A stretch of 64,000 nucleotides of DNA, from contig NZ_JAARML010000008.1 of NCBI RefSeq assembly GCF_011759375.1, positions 1 to 64,000 of the forward strand, given 5' to 3'. Made by a program: the position numbers and the translations under genes. The notes below the pieces were generated by a model. The model was not told where the DNA came from and ran no database searches. It was given only the letters and a program-made list of their open reading frames with translations. This DNA is from Paraflavitalea devenefica (GTDB lineage: Bacteria > Bacteroidota > Bacteroidia > Chitinophagales > Chitinophagaceae). Each line of letters begins with the position of its first letter. Position 1 is the stretch's first letter. Positions 27,313-35,098 of this stretch are shown here, piece by piece.

Positions 27313-27634
27313 TGTAATAGAGTCTTAAAAAGATAATCCCCTAAGTTAGGGTAATCAAAGCAGTTAATAATTGTCTTGTTAACAGTTATTGTTAATATCT
27401 GACAAGACCCGGTTAAATGCCATAAACGAAGTTTTAAACTATCGTGATACTTTCGTTATATCCTTTATCAATGCATTCATAACAACGCTGTGAATACGGC
27501 GGGGATCTTTATTGCCATATATCTTATCCGGACTCTTTTTACTTAAACCGTACCGGTAAAAACAAAAAACAGCAGAACGTCTCTTATTTACGTGAACGAT
27601 TGTATACAAACTCTAACAAAAAATCAAATTGCTT
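27313..27634. promoter_or_regulatory. Divergent regulatory region between GH78 and the second SusC
   Basis: About 320 non-coding bases. GTTAA-type hexamers recur at 27363, 27378, 27391 and 27412 (GTTAAT, GTTAAC, GTTAAT, GTTAAA), and TGTTAACA at 27377-27384 is a perfect palindrome, so this may be an operator shared by both divergent units. No exact TTTG/TAnnTTTG pair was found; TATCTTAT near 27527 is a weak -7 candidate. Confidence 0.35.
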
Positions 27635-30619
27635 ATGATCAAGCTCATTGCGGGCGCAGGCATCGTATCCTGCCTATGCTTTACGCCTGCTACGCTAAGC
27701 GCTTTTGCTACGGACCTCCCCTTTCACAAAAAAGCCACAGTAGCTATTACTATTTCGGGCGTTGTTAAAGACGCCAAAGGAGACCCGTTGCCGGGTATTT
27801 CGGTGCAGGTAAAGGATTCGCAACGCGGTACCTCTACAGACGCCAAGGGGGCTTTTACGATTGAGGTGCCCGATGCAGAAAGCATCCTGGTGATCTCCGG
27901 TACCGGATTTGCTCCGCAGGAAATTAAAGTGGGTAATCAAACCTCCGTCAGCGTAACACTGCAATTACGCTCTGCCAGCCTCGATGAGGTGGTGGTAGTA
28001 GGTTATGGCAAACAAAAGAAAGGTGAGGTAACGAGTGCTGTTGCCAGCGTGAAGTCGGAAGATTTTACCAAGGGGTTTGCACGTGATGCAGGCCAGTTGA
28101 TCCAGGGTAAGGTAGCAGGTGTAGCTGTGGTGACAGCGAGCGGCGACCCCAATGCAACTACACAGATCTCTTTACGGGGAAGCAGTACGATCATGTCTTC
28201 TACCCAGCCACTGGTGCTGATTGACGGTATTCCGGGTGCGCTCAATACGGTAGCGCCTGAAGATATCGAATCTATAGATGTATTGAAAGATGGATCTGCT
28301 GCTGCTATTTATGGTACCCGCGGCACCAATGGTGTGGTATTGATCACTACCCGTAAAAAGGGCAGTCGTGCTGCTACTATTGCTTATGAAGGCCAGGCGA
28401 ATATCCAGACGATTGCCCGTAAGATGGATTTTCTCGATGCCGCCGGTTACCGCCGGGGTATCCAGGAAGGTGTATTTCCTGCCAATTACGATAAAGGCAC
28501 TTCCACTGACTGGCTGGACCTGATTAGCCGCAACCCCGTGAGTCATTCACACAATATAACCGTGCAGGGCGGCAATGCGCAAACCAATTATGTGGCATCC
28601 CTGAACGTACGGAGATGGCAGGGTTTTTTCTTAAGATCGGAGAATGAACAATTGACCGGCCGTGCAGATATCAATCACTCTATGTTTGATGGCAAGTTAA
28701 AGATCAACCTGAATGTGATCGGCCGTAACCGAAAGTATTTCGATGCGCCCAATTACGCTTATATCTATCGCCAGGCAATTATCCGTAACCCAACTGACAG
28801 CGTTTATAACTACCTCGGTAATTGGAAAGAGGATCCCGGCGGCTACAATTATGACAACCCGCTGCGGCCTATTGAAGAGGTGAGCGGGGAATCGGTCGTT
28901 AATGAAATGCGTTATAATGCCAACATAATCTTCACGCCTATCCGCAACCTGAACCTGAAGTTGCTGCTGTCTTCTGTGAAGCGAACTCAACTCTTTGGCT
29001 ATGCCGAGAATAATAGCCACAAGGCTTCTGAAAGGAGAACCGGTTATGCTTCGAGGAGCGACGATTATCTGCGCGATAATCTGATGGAATTTACCACCGA
29101 TTACACCCGCCAGTTCAACTTGCACAGGATCACCTTGCTGGGCGGCTACAGCTACCAGGATGTGACTGCTGAAGGCTTTGGGGCCAGCAATTCCAATTTC
29201 CCCACTGACCTGTATACTTACAACAGGTTGCAATCGGGCGATGCCTTGCTATTGGCAAATAATACGGTAACCATCACCAGCTTTAAAAATAACCATAAGC
29301 TGATCGGTTTCTTTGGCCGTTTAAATTATGTGTTTGATGATAAGTACATGTTAATGGCGAGCATGCGTTATGAAGGTTCGTCCAAATTCGGGGCTAATCA
29401 TAAATGGGGTTATTTCCCGGCTGTTTCAGCAGGCTGGCGGATCAGCAAGGAATCCTTTATGGCCAATGTTGACTTTATCAACGACCTGAAGTTCAGGGCC
29501 GGCTTTGGTGTAACAGGTACGGCTCCCACAGATCCCTACCTGTCACTGATCAGCATGAACTATAGCAACAACCGTTTCCTGTATAACGGCCAGTGGATAC
29601 AGCCTATAGAACCTGTGCGTAATCCCAATCCAGATCTGCGCTGGGAAAAGAAAACCGAGTATAATGTGGGATTTGACTTTGCGATCTGGAATAACCGTAT
29701 CAGCGGTAGTGTAGATTTCTACCAACGCCATACGAAGGATATGTTGTATAGCTTCCCGGTACCAGTGCCTCCTAATTTGAACGGTACTACTATTGCCAAT
29801 GCGGGTGAAATGAAGAACCGTGGCGTGGAAATTTTGCTGAATGTTGATGTGATCAGGACAAAGGATTTCGATTTCCGCAGCAATATTACCTGGGCTTATA
29901 ATAAGAACACCCTGGTATCTATTTCCTCAGATCCCCGCTTCAAACTGGCCAACGATTATTTTGATGCAGGCCATACCGGCGAACCCATCCAGGTAATCAC
30001 CCACCGTGCACAGGTAGGTCAGCCCCTCGGCAATTTCTTTGGTTATAAAACGATTGATGTTGATCAGAATGGCAAGTGGATCATTGAAGACAAGGATGGT
30101 AAACCCAAACCAATCGGTCAAGCCACAATTGACGACCGTAAAATACTGGGCAATGGCGTTCCCAAACACACCGCCGGCCTGAACCTGACATTCCGCTATA
30201 AGCGGGCCGACCTGGCGGTTAATATGCGCGGACAGTTTGGCTACCAGATCCTGAATTTCCAACGCATGTATTATGAGAACCCTACTGTAAAGGAGTATAA
30301 TATGCTGGAAAGTGCACTTGATAAGGTGTATGGCAAAGCAAGGCTGACTTCTCCCTTAGCTTTTGTATCACACTATGTAGAAGATGGCGATCACTGGAAG
30401 GTTGACAACGTAACACTGGGTTATAATTTCAGCACCAATGGCAATAAGTATATCAGGAGCCTGCGGGTATATGCTTCTGCCCTGAACCTTGCTGTGCTCA
30501 CCGGTTATAAGGGTATTGATCCTGAAGTAAACCGCCTGGGACCTGATGCCGGTAATGATTCAAGAGACAAGTATCCCACGATGCGCACTTTTACACTGGG
30601 CGTAAATATGAATTTCTAA
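27635..30619 (+). CDS. SusC/RagA TonB-linked outer-membrane transporter (second locus)
   Basis: The start is ATG 27635 (the in-frame TTG at 27629 is less likely). The roughly 994-residue protein has a signal peptide, a carboxypeptidase-regulatory-like domain (ISGVVKDAKGDPLPGISVQVKDSQRG...), the conserved LDEVVVVGYGKQKKGEVTSA, and the plug (LIQGKVAGVAVV, SLRGSSTIMSSTQPLVLIDG, IDVLKDGSAAAIYGTRGTNGVVLITT). The beta-barrel ends LGVNMNF. The partner SusD gene follows after 22 bases. The substrate is unknown. The GH78 enzyme is divergent from it. Confidence 0.95.
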   Translation: MIKLIAGAGIVSCLCFTPATLSAFATDLPFHKKATVAITISGVVKDAKGDPLPGISVQVKDSQRGTSTDAKGAFTIEVPDAESILVISGTGFAPQEIKVGNQTSVSVTLQLRSASLDEVVVVGYGKQKKGEVTSAVASVKSEDFTKGFARDAGQLIQGKVAGVAVVTASGDPNATTQISLRGSSTIMSSTQPLVLIDGIPGALNTVAPEDIESIDVLKDGSAAAIYGTRGTNGVVLITTRKKGSRAATIAYEGQANIQTIARKMDFLDAAGYRRGIQEGVFPANYDKGTSTDWLDLISRNPVSHSHNITVQGGNAQTNYVASLNVRRWQGFFLRSENEQLTGRADINHSMFDGKLKINLNVIGRNRKYFDAPNYAYIYRQAIIRNPTDSVYNYLGNWKEDPGGYNYDNPLRPIEEVSGESVVNEMRYNANIIFTPIRNLNLKLLLSSVKRTQLFGYAENNSHKASERRTGYASRSDDYLRDNLMEFTTDYTRQFNLHRITLLGGYSYQDVTAEGFGASNSNFPTDLYTYNRLQSGDALLLANNTVTITSFKNNHKLIGFFGRLNYVFDDKYMLMASMRYEGSSKFGANHKWGYFPAVSAGWRISKESFMANVDFINDLKFRAGFGVTGTAPTDPYLSLISMNYSNNRFLYNGQWIQPIEPVRNPNPDLRWEKKTEYNVGFDFAIWNNRISGSVDFYQRHTKDMLYSFPVPVPPNLNGTTIANAGEMKNRGVEILLNVDVIRTKDFDFRSNITWAYNKNTLVSISSDPRFKLANDYFDAGHTGEPIQVITHRAQVGQPLGNFFGYKTIDVDQNGKWIIEDKDGKPKPIGQATIDDRKILGNGVPKHTAGLNLTFRYKRADLAVNMRGQFGYQILNFQRMYYENPTVKEYNMLESALDKVYGKARLTSPLAFVSHYVEDGDHWKVDNVTLGYNFSTNGNKYIRSLRVYASALNLAVLTGYKGIDPEVNRLGPDAGNDSRDKYPTMRTFTLGVNMNF

Positions 30620-30641
30620 TCAAAGCATTATAACTCACTAT

Positions 30642-32240
30642 ATGAAAAAGCAACAAATTCTGTCCACAATATATCTGTCGCTGGGTATCACGATTATGCT
30701 GGGATCCTGCACCAGGCTGGATGAAGAGGTATATGACCAGGTTTTGGAAACATCTTTTAAACCTACAGAAAAAGATATACCGGCCATTATGGGTACGGCT
30801 TATACGCCCCTGCGCACGGTCATGGTGGGATGGCAGGGAAATTTTGACCTGCAGGAAGAACCGGCCGATATTATTGTCACCCCGGAGCGCCCAAATGGCT
30901 GGGTTGACGGCGGTACTTACCAACGTATGCACCGGCATGAATGGACGCCTACAGAATGGCAGCCCCGTAATTCCTGGAATGAAAATTACAAGGGCGTTAA
31001 TAACACCAACAGGATCCTTTCCCAGATCGAAGATGGTTCCATCCCCGTTACCACCGGAAAGGAAGCCCTTGTTGCAGAGTTGAGAGCAGCCCGGGCATTT
31101 TATTACTCAATGCTGCTGGATAACCATGGCAATGTACCGCTGGTAGTTGACTTTAAAGATGCATCACTGCCCAAGCAAAGCACCCGCAAGCAGGTGTATG
31201 ATTTTGTGGAAAAGGAACTGCTGGAGACTATTCCCCTGCTGAGCGAAAAGGCTGACAATTCAACTTATGGCCGGATGAATAAATGGGCTGCGCGGGCTAC
31301 CCTAGCCAATGTGTACCTGAATGCCGAAGTGTATACCGGTACACAACAGTGGGAAAAATGCATTGAACAATGCAATGAGATCCTGACCAAGGGCCCCTAT
31401 GTGCTGGAAACTAACTTTAAAACCAATTTCCTTACCAATAACAACACTTCCAAAGAACTGATATTTGCCGTGCCTTTCGATGAGATCTTTGCCACGCAAA
31501 ACTCTATTCACATGAAAACGCTGGCTACCGCACATGGTCCTGCCCTGCAAATGCTGTCGCAGCCATGGGGTGGTAATTGTGCTGTGCCACAATTTATTGA
31601 TACGTACGACCCGGATGATACCCGCCTAAAAGACACCTGGCTGCAAGGGCCGCAATATAATACCAGCAATGGCCAGTTGGTACTTACCTATACGAAAGCG
31701 GTGGCCGGTCTTGAGAGTAATGGATTTTTTGATGGCTACCGCATCGGCAAGTATGAGATCAAGGTCGGCGCCCGTAACGGCTTAAGTGTGGATTATCCAG
31801 TATTCAGGCTGGCCGGAGTTAAGATGATGAAGGCTGAAGCATTGCTTCGTAACGGTAAGGCTGATGAAGCTGCGGTGATTGTAACCGAAGTACGGACGCG
31901 TGCATTTGCATCTACCAATCCGGCTAAAGCTACTGTAACCGGCGCCCAACTGCAAATGGGCAGTTCCTATCAGTATGGATGGCAGAATAGAGATGGTTCT
32001 ATTGCTGACCTGCAGGGTGGTGCCGATATTCCTTATGGCCGGATGCTGGATGAACTGGGCTGGGAATTTGCTGCTGAAGGACAACGCCGCACACAACTGA
32101 TCCGCTTTGGTGTATATAGCCGCAAGATATGGTTTAACCACCGGCCCAAACTGGATGGCAAGACCCGTATATTGTTCCCTATTCCCCAGGTGGAAATTGA
32201 TAAGAACCCCAACCTGAAACAGAATGATGATTATAAGTAA
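30642..32240 (+). CDS. SusD/RagB-like outer-membrane lipoprotein (second locus)
   Basis: A 532-residue lipoprotein (IMLGSC, Cys about 23, then TRLDEEVYDQV). It carries the classical SusD features: the N-terminal helical segment (YTPLRTVMVGWQG...), LRAARAFYYSMLLDNHGNVPLV, TPR-like helices (WAARATLANVYLNAEVY), and a C-terminal RQTQ-like block (DELGWEFAAEGQRRTQLIRFG) before the ending RILFPIPQVEIDKNPNLKQN. It is directly downstream of its SusC partner and is closed by a strong terminator. Confidence 0.95.
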   Translation: MKKQQILSTIYLSLGITIMLGSCTRLDEEVYDQVLETSFKPTEKDIPAIMGTAYTPLRTVMVGWQGNFDLQEEPADIIVTPERPNGWVDGGTYQRMHRHEWTPTEWQPRNSWNENYKGVNNTNRILSQIEDGSIPVTTGKEALVAELRAARAFYYSMLLDNHGNVPLVVDFKDASLPKQSTRKQVYDFVEKELLETIPLLSEKADNSTYGRMNKWAARATLANVYLNAEVYTGTQQWEKCIEQCNEILTKGPYVLETNFKTNFLTNNNTSKELIFAVPFDEIFATQNSIHMKTLATAHGPALQMLSQPWGGNCAVPQFIDTYDPDDTRLKDTWLQGPQYNTSNGQLVLTYTKAVAGLESNGFFDGYRIGKYEIKVGARNGLSVDYPVFRLAGVKMMKAEALLRNGKADEAAVIVTEVRTRAFASTNPAKATVTGAQLQMGSSYQYGWQNRDGSIADLQGGADIPYGRMLDELGWEFAAEGQRRTQLIRFGVYSRKIWFNHRPKLDGKTRILFPIPQVEIDKNPNLKQNDDYK

Positions 32241-32270
32241 GCAATCGTCATATAGCAGTTAGTTTTTGTT

Positions 32271-32298
32271 AAACCCCTTGTTTTTACAAGGGGTTTTG
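32271..32298 (+). terminator. Intrinsic terminator after the second SusC/SusD pair
   Basis: AACCCCTTG (32272-32280) pairs with CAAGGGGTT (32287-32295) around a 6-nt loop and runs into TT. It separates the SusCD operon from the heptaheme gene, and it rules out the in-frame GTG at 32298 as that gene's start. Confidence 0.85.
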
Positions 32299-32321
32299 TG
32301 ATTTCTTTTTATCATTATACA

Positions 32322-33554
32322 ATGAAGCAGTATAAACATAGCGCTGGCATAATCGTTATTATCATCCTGGTGATCGTTACTCTTTCCCAATGCCTGAGTG
32401 TACCTGAGCAGAAAACCGTAGCAGCGGCTGATATGCGGGGCGCAGGCTATATTGGTTCAGCGGCCTGCGCAAACTGCCATCAGGATATTCATGACAGCTA
32501 TCTTGCTACTGCCCACCGTCATACTTCCGCCAGCCCTTCCCCTGCTACTATTAAAGGAAGTTTTGAGCCGGGGAAAAATAGCTTTCACTACCGGCCTAAT
32601 GTAAAAGTGGTAATGGAACAAAGAAGCAATGGCCTGTTCCAGGTAGCCTATATGGATGAGGTGGAGAAGCAGGCCATTCCTTTTGGGGTGGTGATGGGAT
32701 CTGGCAGGAAAGCGCAAACGTATTTGTACTGGTATGATGATAATGTTTTCCAGTTGCCCATTTCTTATTCCGTATGGGCACGCAATTGGGTAAACAGCCC
32801 CAGTTATCCGGCAGACAAAGTACGGTTTGACCGGCTCATTAATATTGGCTGCTTTGAATGCCATGGCTCTTATATTGAACGCAAAGGCACACAGGAGGAA
32901 GGTAACCGCCTGGTAGATTATTTTGATAAAACAAAGGTGATTTATGGCATGGACTGTGAACGCTGTCATGGCCCGGCAGCAGCACATGTCGATTTTCATA
33001 CCACCCACCCGCAGGAAAAGCAGGCGCAGCATATAGCGATCTATAAGAAGTTGTCGAGGCAGCAACAGGCAGATCTTTGTGCCCAATGCCATTCGGGTGG
33101 CCATACTAGCCGGAATTCCATTTTTTATTTTAAGCCCGGTGATTCACTGGCCCAATATTTCTCCTCTCCCATCATTACCGGCGGCAATGTGAGCCAACTG
33201 GATGTGCACGGTAATCAGTACCAGTTGCTCAGCGGCAGTGAATGTTTTATCAAAAGCAATGTACTTACGTGTACTTCCTGTCATAATACGCATGTATCCG
33301 AAAGGGAGAACATGGCTGTATTTTCGCAGCGTTGCATGAGCTGTCATAGCAGTATTGCGCACAGTTTTGACAAGCAGCTACCTGCCAACGCTATTACCAG
33401 TAATTGTATTGATTGCCACATGCCGGCACTGCCTTCGCGGGCTATTACGATGAAGAAGGAAGACAAGGCTGAGGCTGATCCTAATTTGGTAAGGACGCAC
33501 TTGATTAAGGTTTATCCTGAGGCGACTCTGCAGTTTATTCGAGATAATAAGTAA
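32322..33554 (+). CDS. Heptaheme c-type cytochrome lipoprotein
   Basis: The start ATG 32322 lies after the terminator. The signal sequence ends VTLSQC (lipidated Cys about 24). Seven CxxCH heme sites are visible: CANCH (about 49-53), CFECH, CERCH, CAQCH, CTSCH, CMSCH and CIDCH. Distal His candidates occur in TAHRHTS and FHTTHPQE. The opening YIGSAACANCHQDIHDS and the following Tyr/Trp-rich stretch (TYLYWYDDNVFQLP) are those of cytochrome c554-like multiheme proteins that also occur in planctomycetes and Bacteroidetes. It should sit on the outer or inner membrane facing the periplasm or the outside. The redox partner is unknown. It is convergent with the haemoglobin gene (5-base gap). Confidence 0.88.
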   Translation: MKQYKHSAGIIVIIILVIVTLSQCLSVPEQKTVAAADMRGAGYIGSAACANCHQDIHDSYLATAHRHTSASPSPATIKGSFEPGKNSFHYRPNVKVVMEQRSNGLFQVAYMDEVEKQAIPFGVVMGSGRKAQTYLYWYDDNVFQLPISYSVWARNWVNSPSYPADKVRFDRLINIGCFECHGSYIERKGTQEEGNRLVDYFDKTKVIYGMDCERCHGPAAAHVDFHTTHPQEKQAQHIAIYKKLSRQQQADLCAQCHSGGHTSRNSIFYFKPGDSLAQYFSSPIITGGNVSQLDVHGNQYQLLSGSECFIKSNVLTCTSCHNTHVSERENMAVFSQRCMSCHSSIAHSFDKQLPANAITSNCIDCHMPALPSRAITMKKEDKAEADPNLVRTHLIKVYPEATLQFIRDNK

Positions 33555-33559
33555 AGAAG

Positions 33560-33946
33560 CTATGATTGTTTGCCTTTATGTGCGGCAATTTTAGTCTTTA
33601 TGATCTGGGCGATGGAATGGGCGCGGTTAACTGCTTCATTGGCTTTGTCGCCGGCAAAAAGTTGTCTTACTGTTTCCTGCCAAAGGTATAGCCACCTGTC
33701 GAAATGCAATGGATCGAGAGGATATAAAGCATCCAGTTCAATATGCTTTACCATGGGATTGCCTTTATAAGCCTGTCCACCCAGTAGTACCGATTCCCAG
33801 AAGGAGATCATGATGGGTATATGTTCCTCCCAGGAGAAGTGGACCACGCGTGTAAAGAAATGCCCGATGAGGCGATCCGGTATTACTTTCTTATAGAATT
33901 CATTGACCAATCGTTCAATATCTTCCCGGGTTTCAATGTCTTTCAT
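33560..33946 (-). CDS. Group III truncated haemoglobin-like protein
   Basis: About 128 residues from ATG 33946 (an alternative ATG at 33955 adds three). Sequence features of the group III truncated globins are present: DIERLVNEFYKKVIPDRLIGHFF, VHFSWEEHIPIMISFWESVLLG, and the proximal histidine in PLHFDRWLYLWQ. Group III globins are linked to peroxide or NO chemistry in microaerobic bacteria. It is cytoplasmic (no signal). It reads toward the heptaheme gene with the stops five bases apart, so the two need not be co-regulated. Confidence 0.88.
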   Translation of the reverse strand: MKDIETREDIERLVNEFYKKVIPDRLIGHFFTRVVHFSWEEHIPIMISFWESVLLGGQAYKGNPMVKHIELDALYPLDPLHFDRWLYLWQETVRQLFAGDKANEAVNRAHSIAQIIKTKIAAHKGKQS

Positions 33947-33980
33947 ACAGTACATTTAAGTGTTTCCTTTGCTTCGCTAA

Positions 33981-34026
33981 CAGATTTCTCACTCCGCTTC
34001 GCTGCGTTCGAAATGACAAAACAATG
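33981..34026. repeat. REP-like intergenic element
   Basis: CAGATTTCTCACTCCG followed by CTTCGCTGCGTTCGAAATGACAAAAC. This is the widespread Bacteroidetes intergenic sequence 'GATTTCTC ... TTCG ... CGTTCGAAATGACAAA', with an internal CGCTTCGCTGCG palindrome. It fills most of the gap between the globin start (33946) and the propeller stop (34043). Recognition is from memory of this motif, not from a search. Confidence 0.55.
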
Positions 34027-34042
34027 TAGCGTTTCCAATGTA

Positions 34043-35098
34043 TTACAACATCCTTAACACCACATGCTTGATGTTCTTCCGGTCCATGGTGTAGGAAATA
34101 TGCACCCCTCCGTCTTTGGTTTGGATGATGGCCGGGTAACTGTATTCACCGGAGGTCGCGTCTTCCAGTGTGTATATATCTTTCCAATGTATACCATCGA
34201 TAGAAACGGCTACTACCAGTTTGTTCCTGCCATTCCACCACTCCTTACCTTTCTGCAGCGGATTGTATACCAATACTTGCAGGCCATTACGCAAGGTCAC
34301 CGCATCGGAACCTGAATTGGGATTGGGCAACGCGAGCTTGCCAAGCGGGCTCCAGGTATTGCCATTATCTGACGACCAGGTTTGCACAATATGGTTCTGC
34401 CGGCTTCTGCACAGGAGCTGTAACCGGTTGTTTTTATAGGTGAGGATACTGGGTTGTATCACGCCAAAGGTATCGCAGTTGATGGAGATATGCTTCCAGT
34501 TCTGTCCTTTACTGTCCGACTTTTCGAGGTGAATATGCCATTGTTTTTCGTCGGCGCTTTCGGTACTGGAAGGATGCAGGAGCGAACCATCTTTTAACTG
34601 GATGGGTTTATTTTTGATAGGGCCTAAGAAACCCTCGGGTAATTTTTCTGCTGCAGACCAATCCTTTCCTTCATTGTCGGAATATTTCATCATACCCCAC
34701 CAGTCGCGGGGCGACTTACCTACTTTATAGAACAGGAAGAGACGGCCTTCCCTGGTACGGAATAGTACGGGATTCCAGCAGGCATAACGCAGGGTATCAT
34801 TGATAATGCCATCGGCTATTTGCTGTGGCGCTGACCAGGCGCCTTTTTGAAAGGTAGTCAGCCAGATAGTTACCTGCGGACTGGACTCATATGGGCCGCC
34901 AAAGAAGGCAGCCATTAACCGGTTGCCGGACAGTTCCACCAGCGAGGATGCATGACAGGCAGCAACAGGAGGTTGCTTCATGATCACAGCAGAAGATACC
35001 AATACAGCTTTGATATTTGTTGTTTGTTGGGCTGCTGCTGAAACAGACGCAGCCAGCAATAACAGGCACCCTATATTCCTTACATTCATCCAGATCAT
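34043..35098 (-). CDS. Sialidase-fold (BNR) secreted beta-propeller, substrate uncertain
   Basis: A 351-residue protein with a signal peptide ending SAAAQ. Asp-box motifs are visible: one perfect (SSDNGNTW) and others degenerate (SDNEGKDW, SDSKGQNW). The N-terminal part has CHASSLVEL and MAAFFGG. The start overlaps the GH2 stop by four bases (ATGA), so the two are translationally coupled. The sialidase RIP motif (arginine near the N-terminus) is not seen, so true sialidase activity is doubtful. This fold is also used by rhamnosidases and lyases of Bacteroidetes. Activity is therefore left open. Confidence 0.72.
   Translation of the reverse strand: MIWMNVRNIGCLLLLAASVSAAAQQTTNIKAVLVSSAVIMKQPPVAACHASSLVELSGNRLMAAFFGGPYESSPQVTIWLTTFQKGAWSAPQQIADGIINDTLRYACWNPVLFRTREGRLFLFYKVGKSPRDWWGMMKYSDNEGKDWSAAEKLPEGFLGPIKNKPIQLKDGSLLHPSSTESADEKQWHIHLEKSDSKGQNWKHISINCDTFGVIQPSILTYKNNRLQLLCRSRQNHIVQTWSSDNGNTWSPLGKLALPNPNSGSDAVTLRNGLQVLVYNPLQKGKEWWNGRNKLVVAVSIDGIHWKDIYTLEDATSGEYSYPAIIQTKDGGVHISYTMDRKNIKHVVLRML

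Noticed and set aside
32298..32321. GTG start for the heptaheme cytochrome
   Set aside because: It falls inside the terminator of the SusCD operon; the ATG at 32322 gives a proper lipoprotein signal.
34043..35098. Calling the propeller protein a true sialidase
   Set aside because: A perfect Asp box is present, but the N-terminal RIP arginine motif is not visible.
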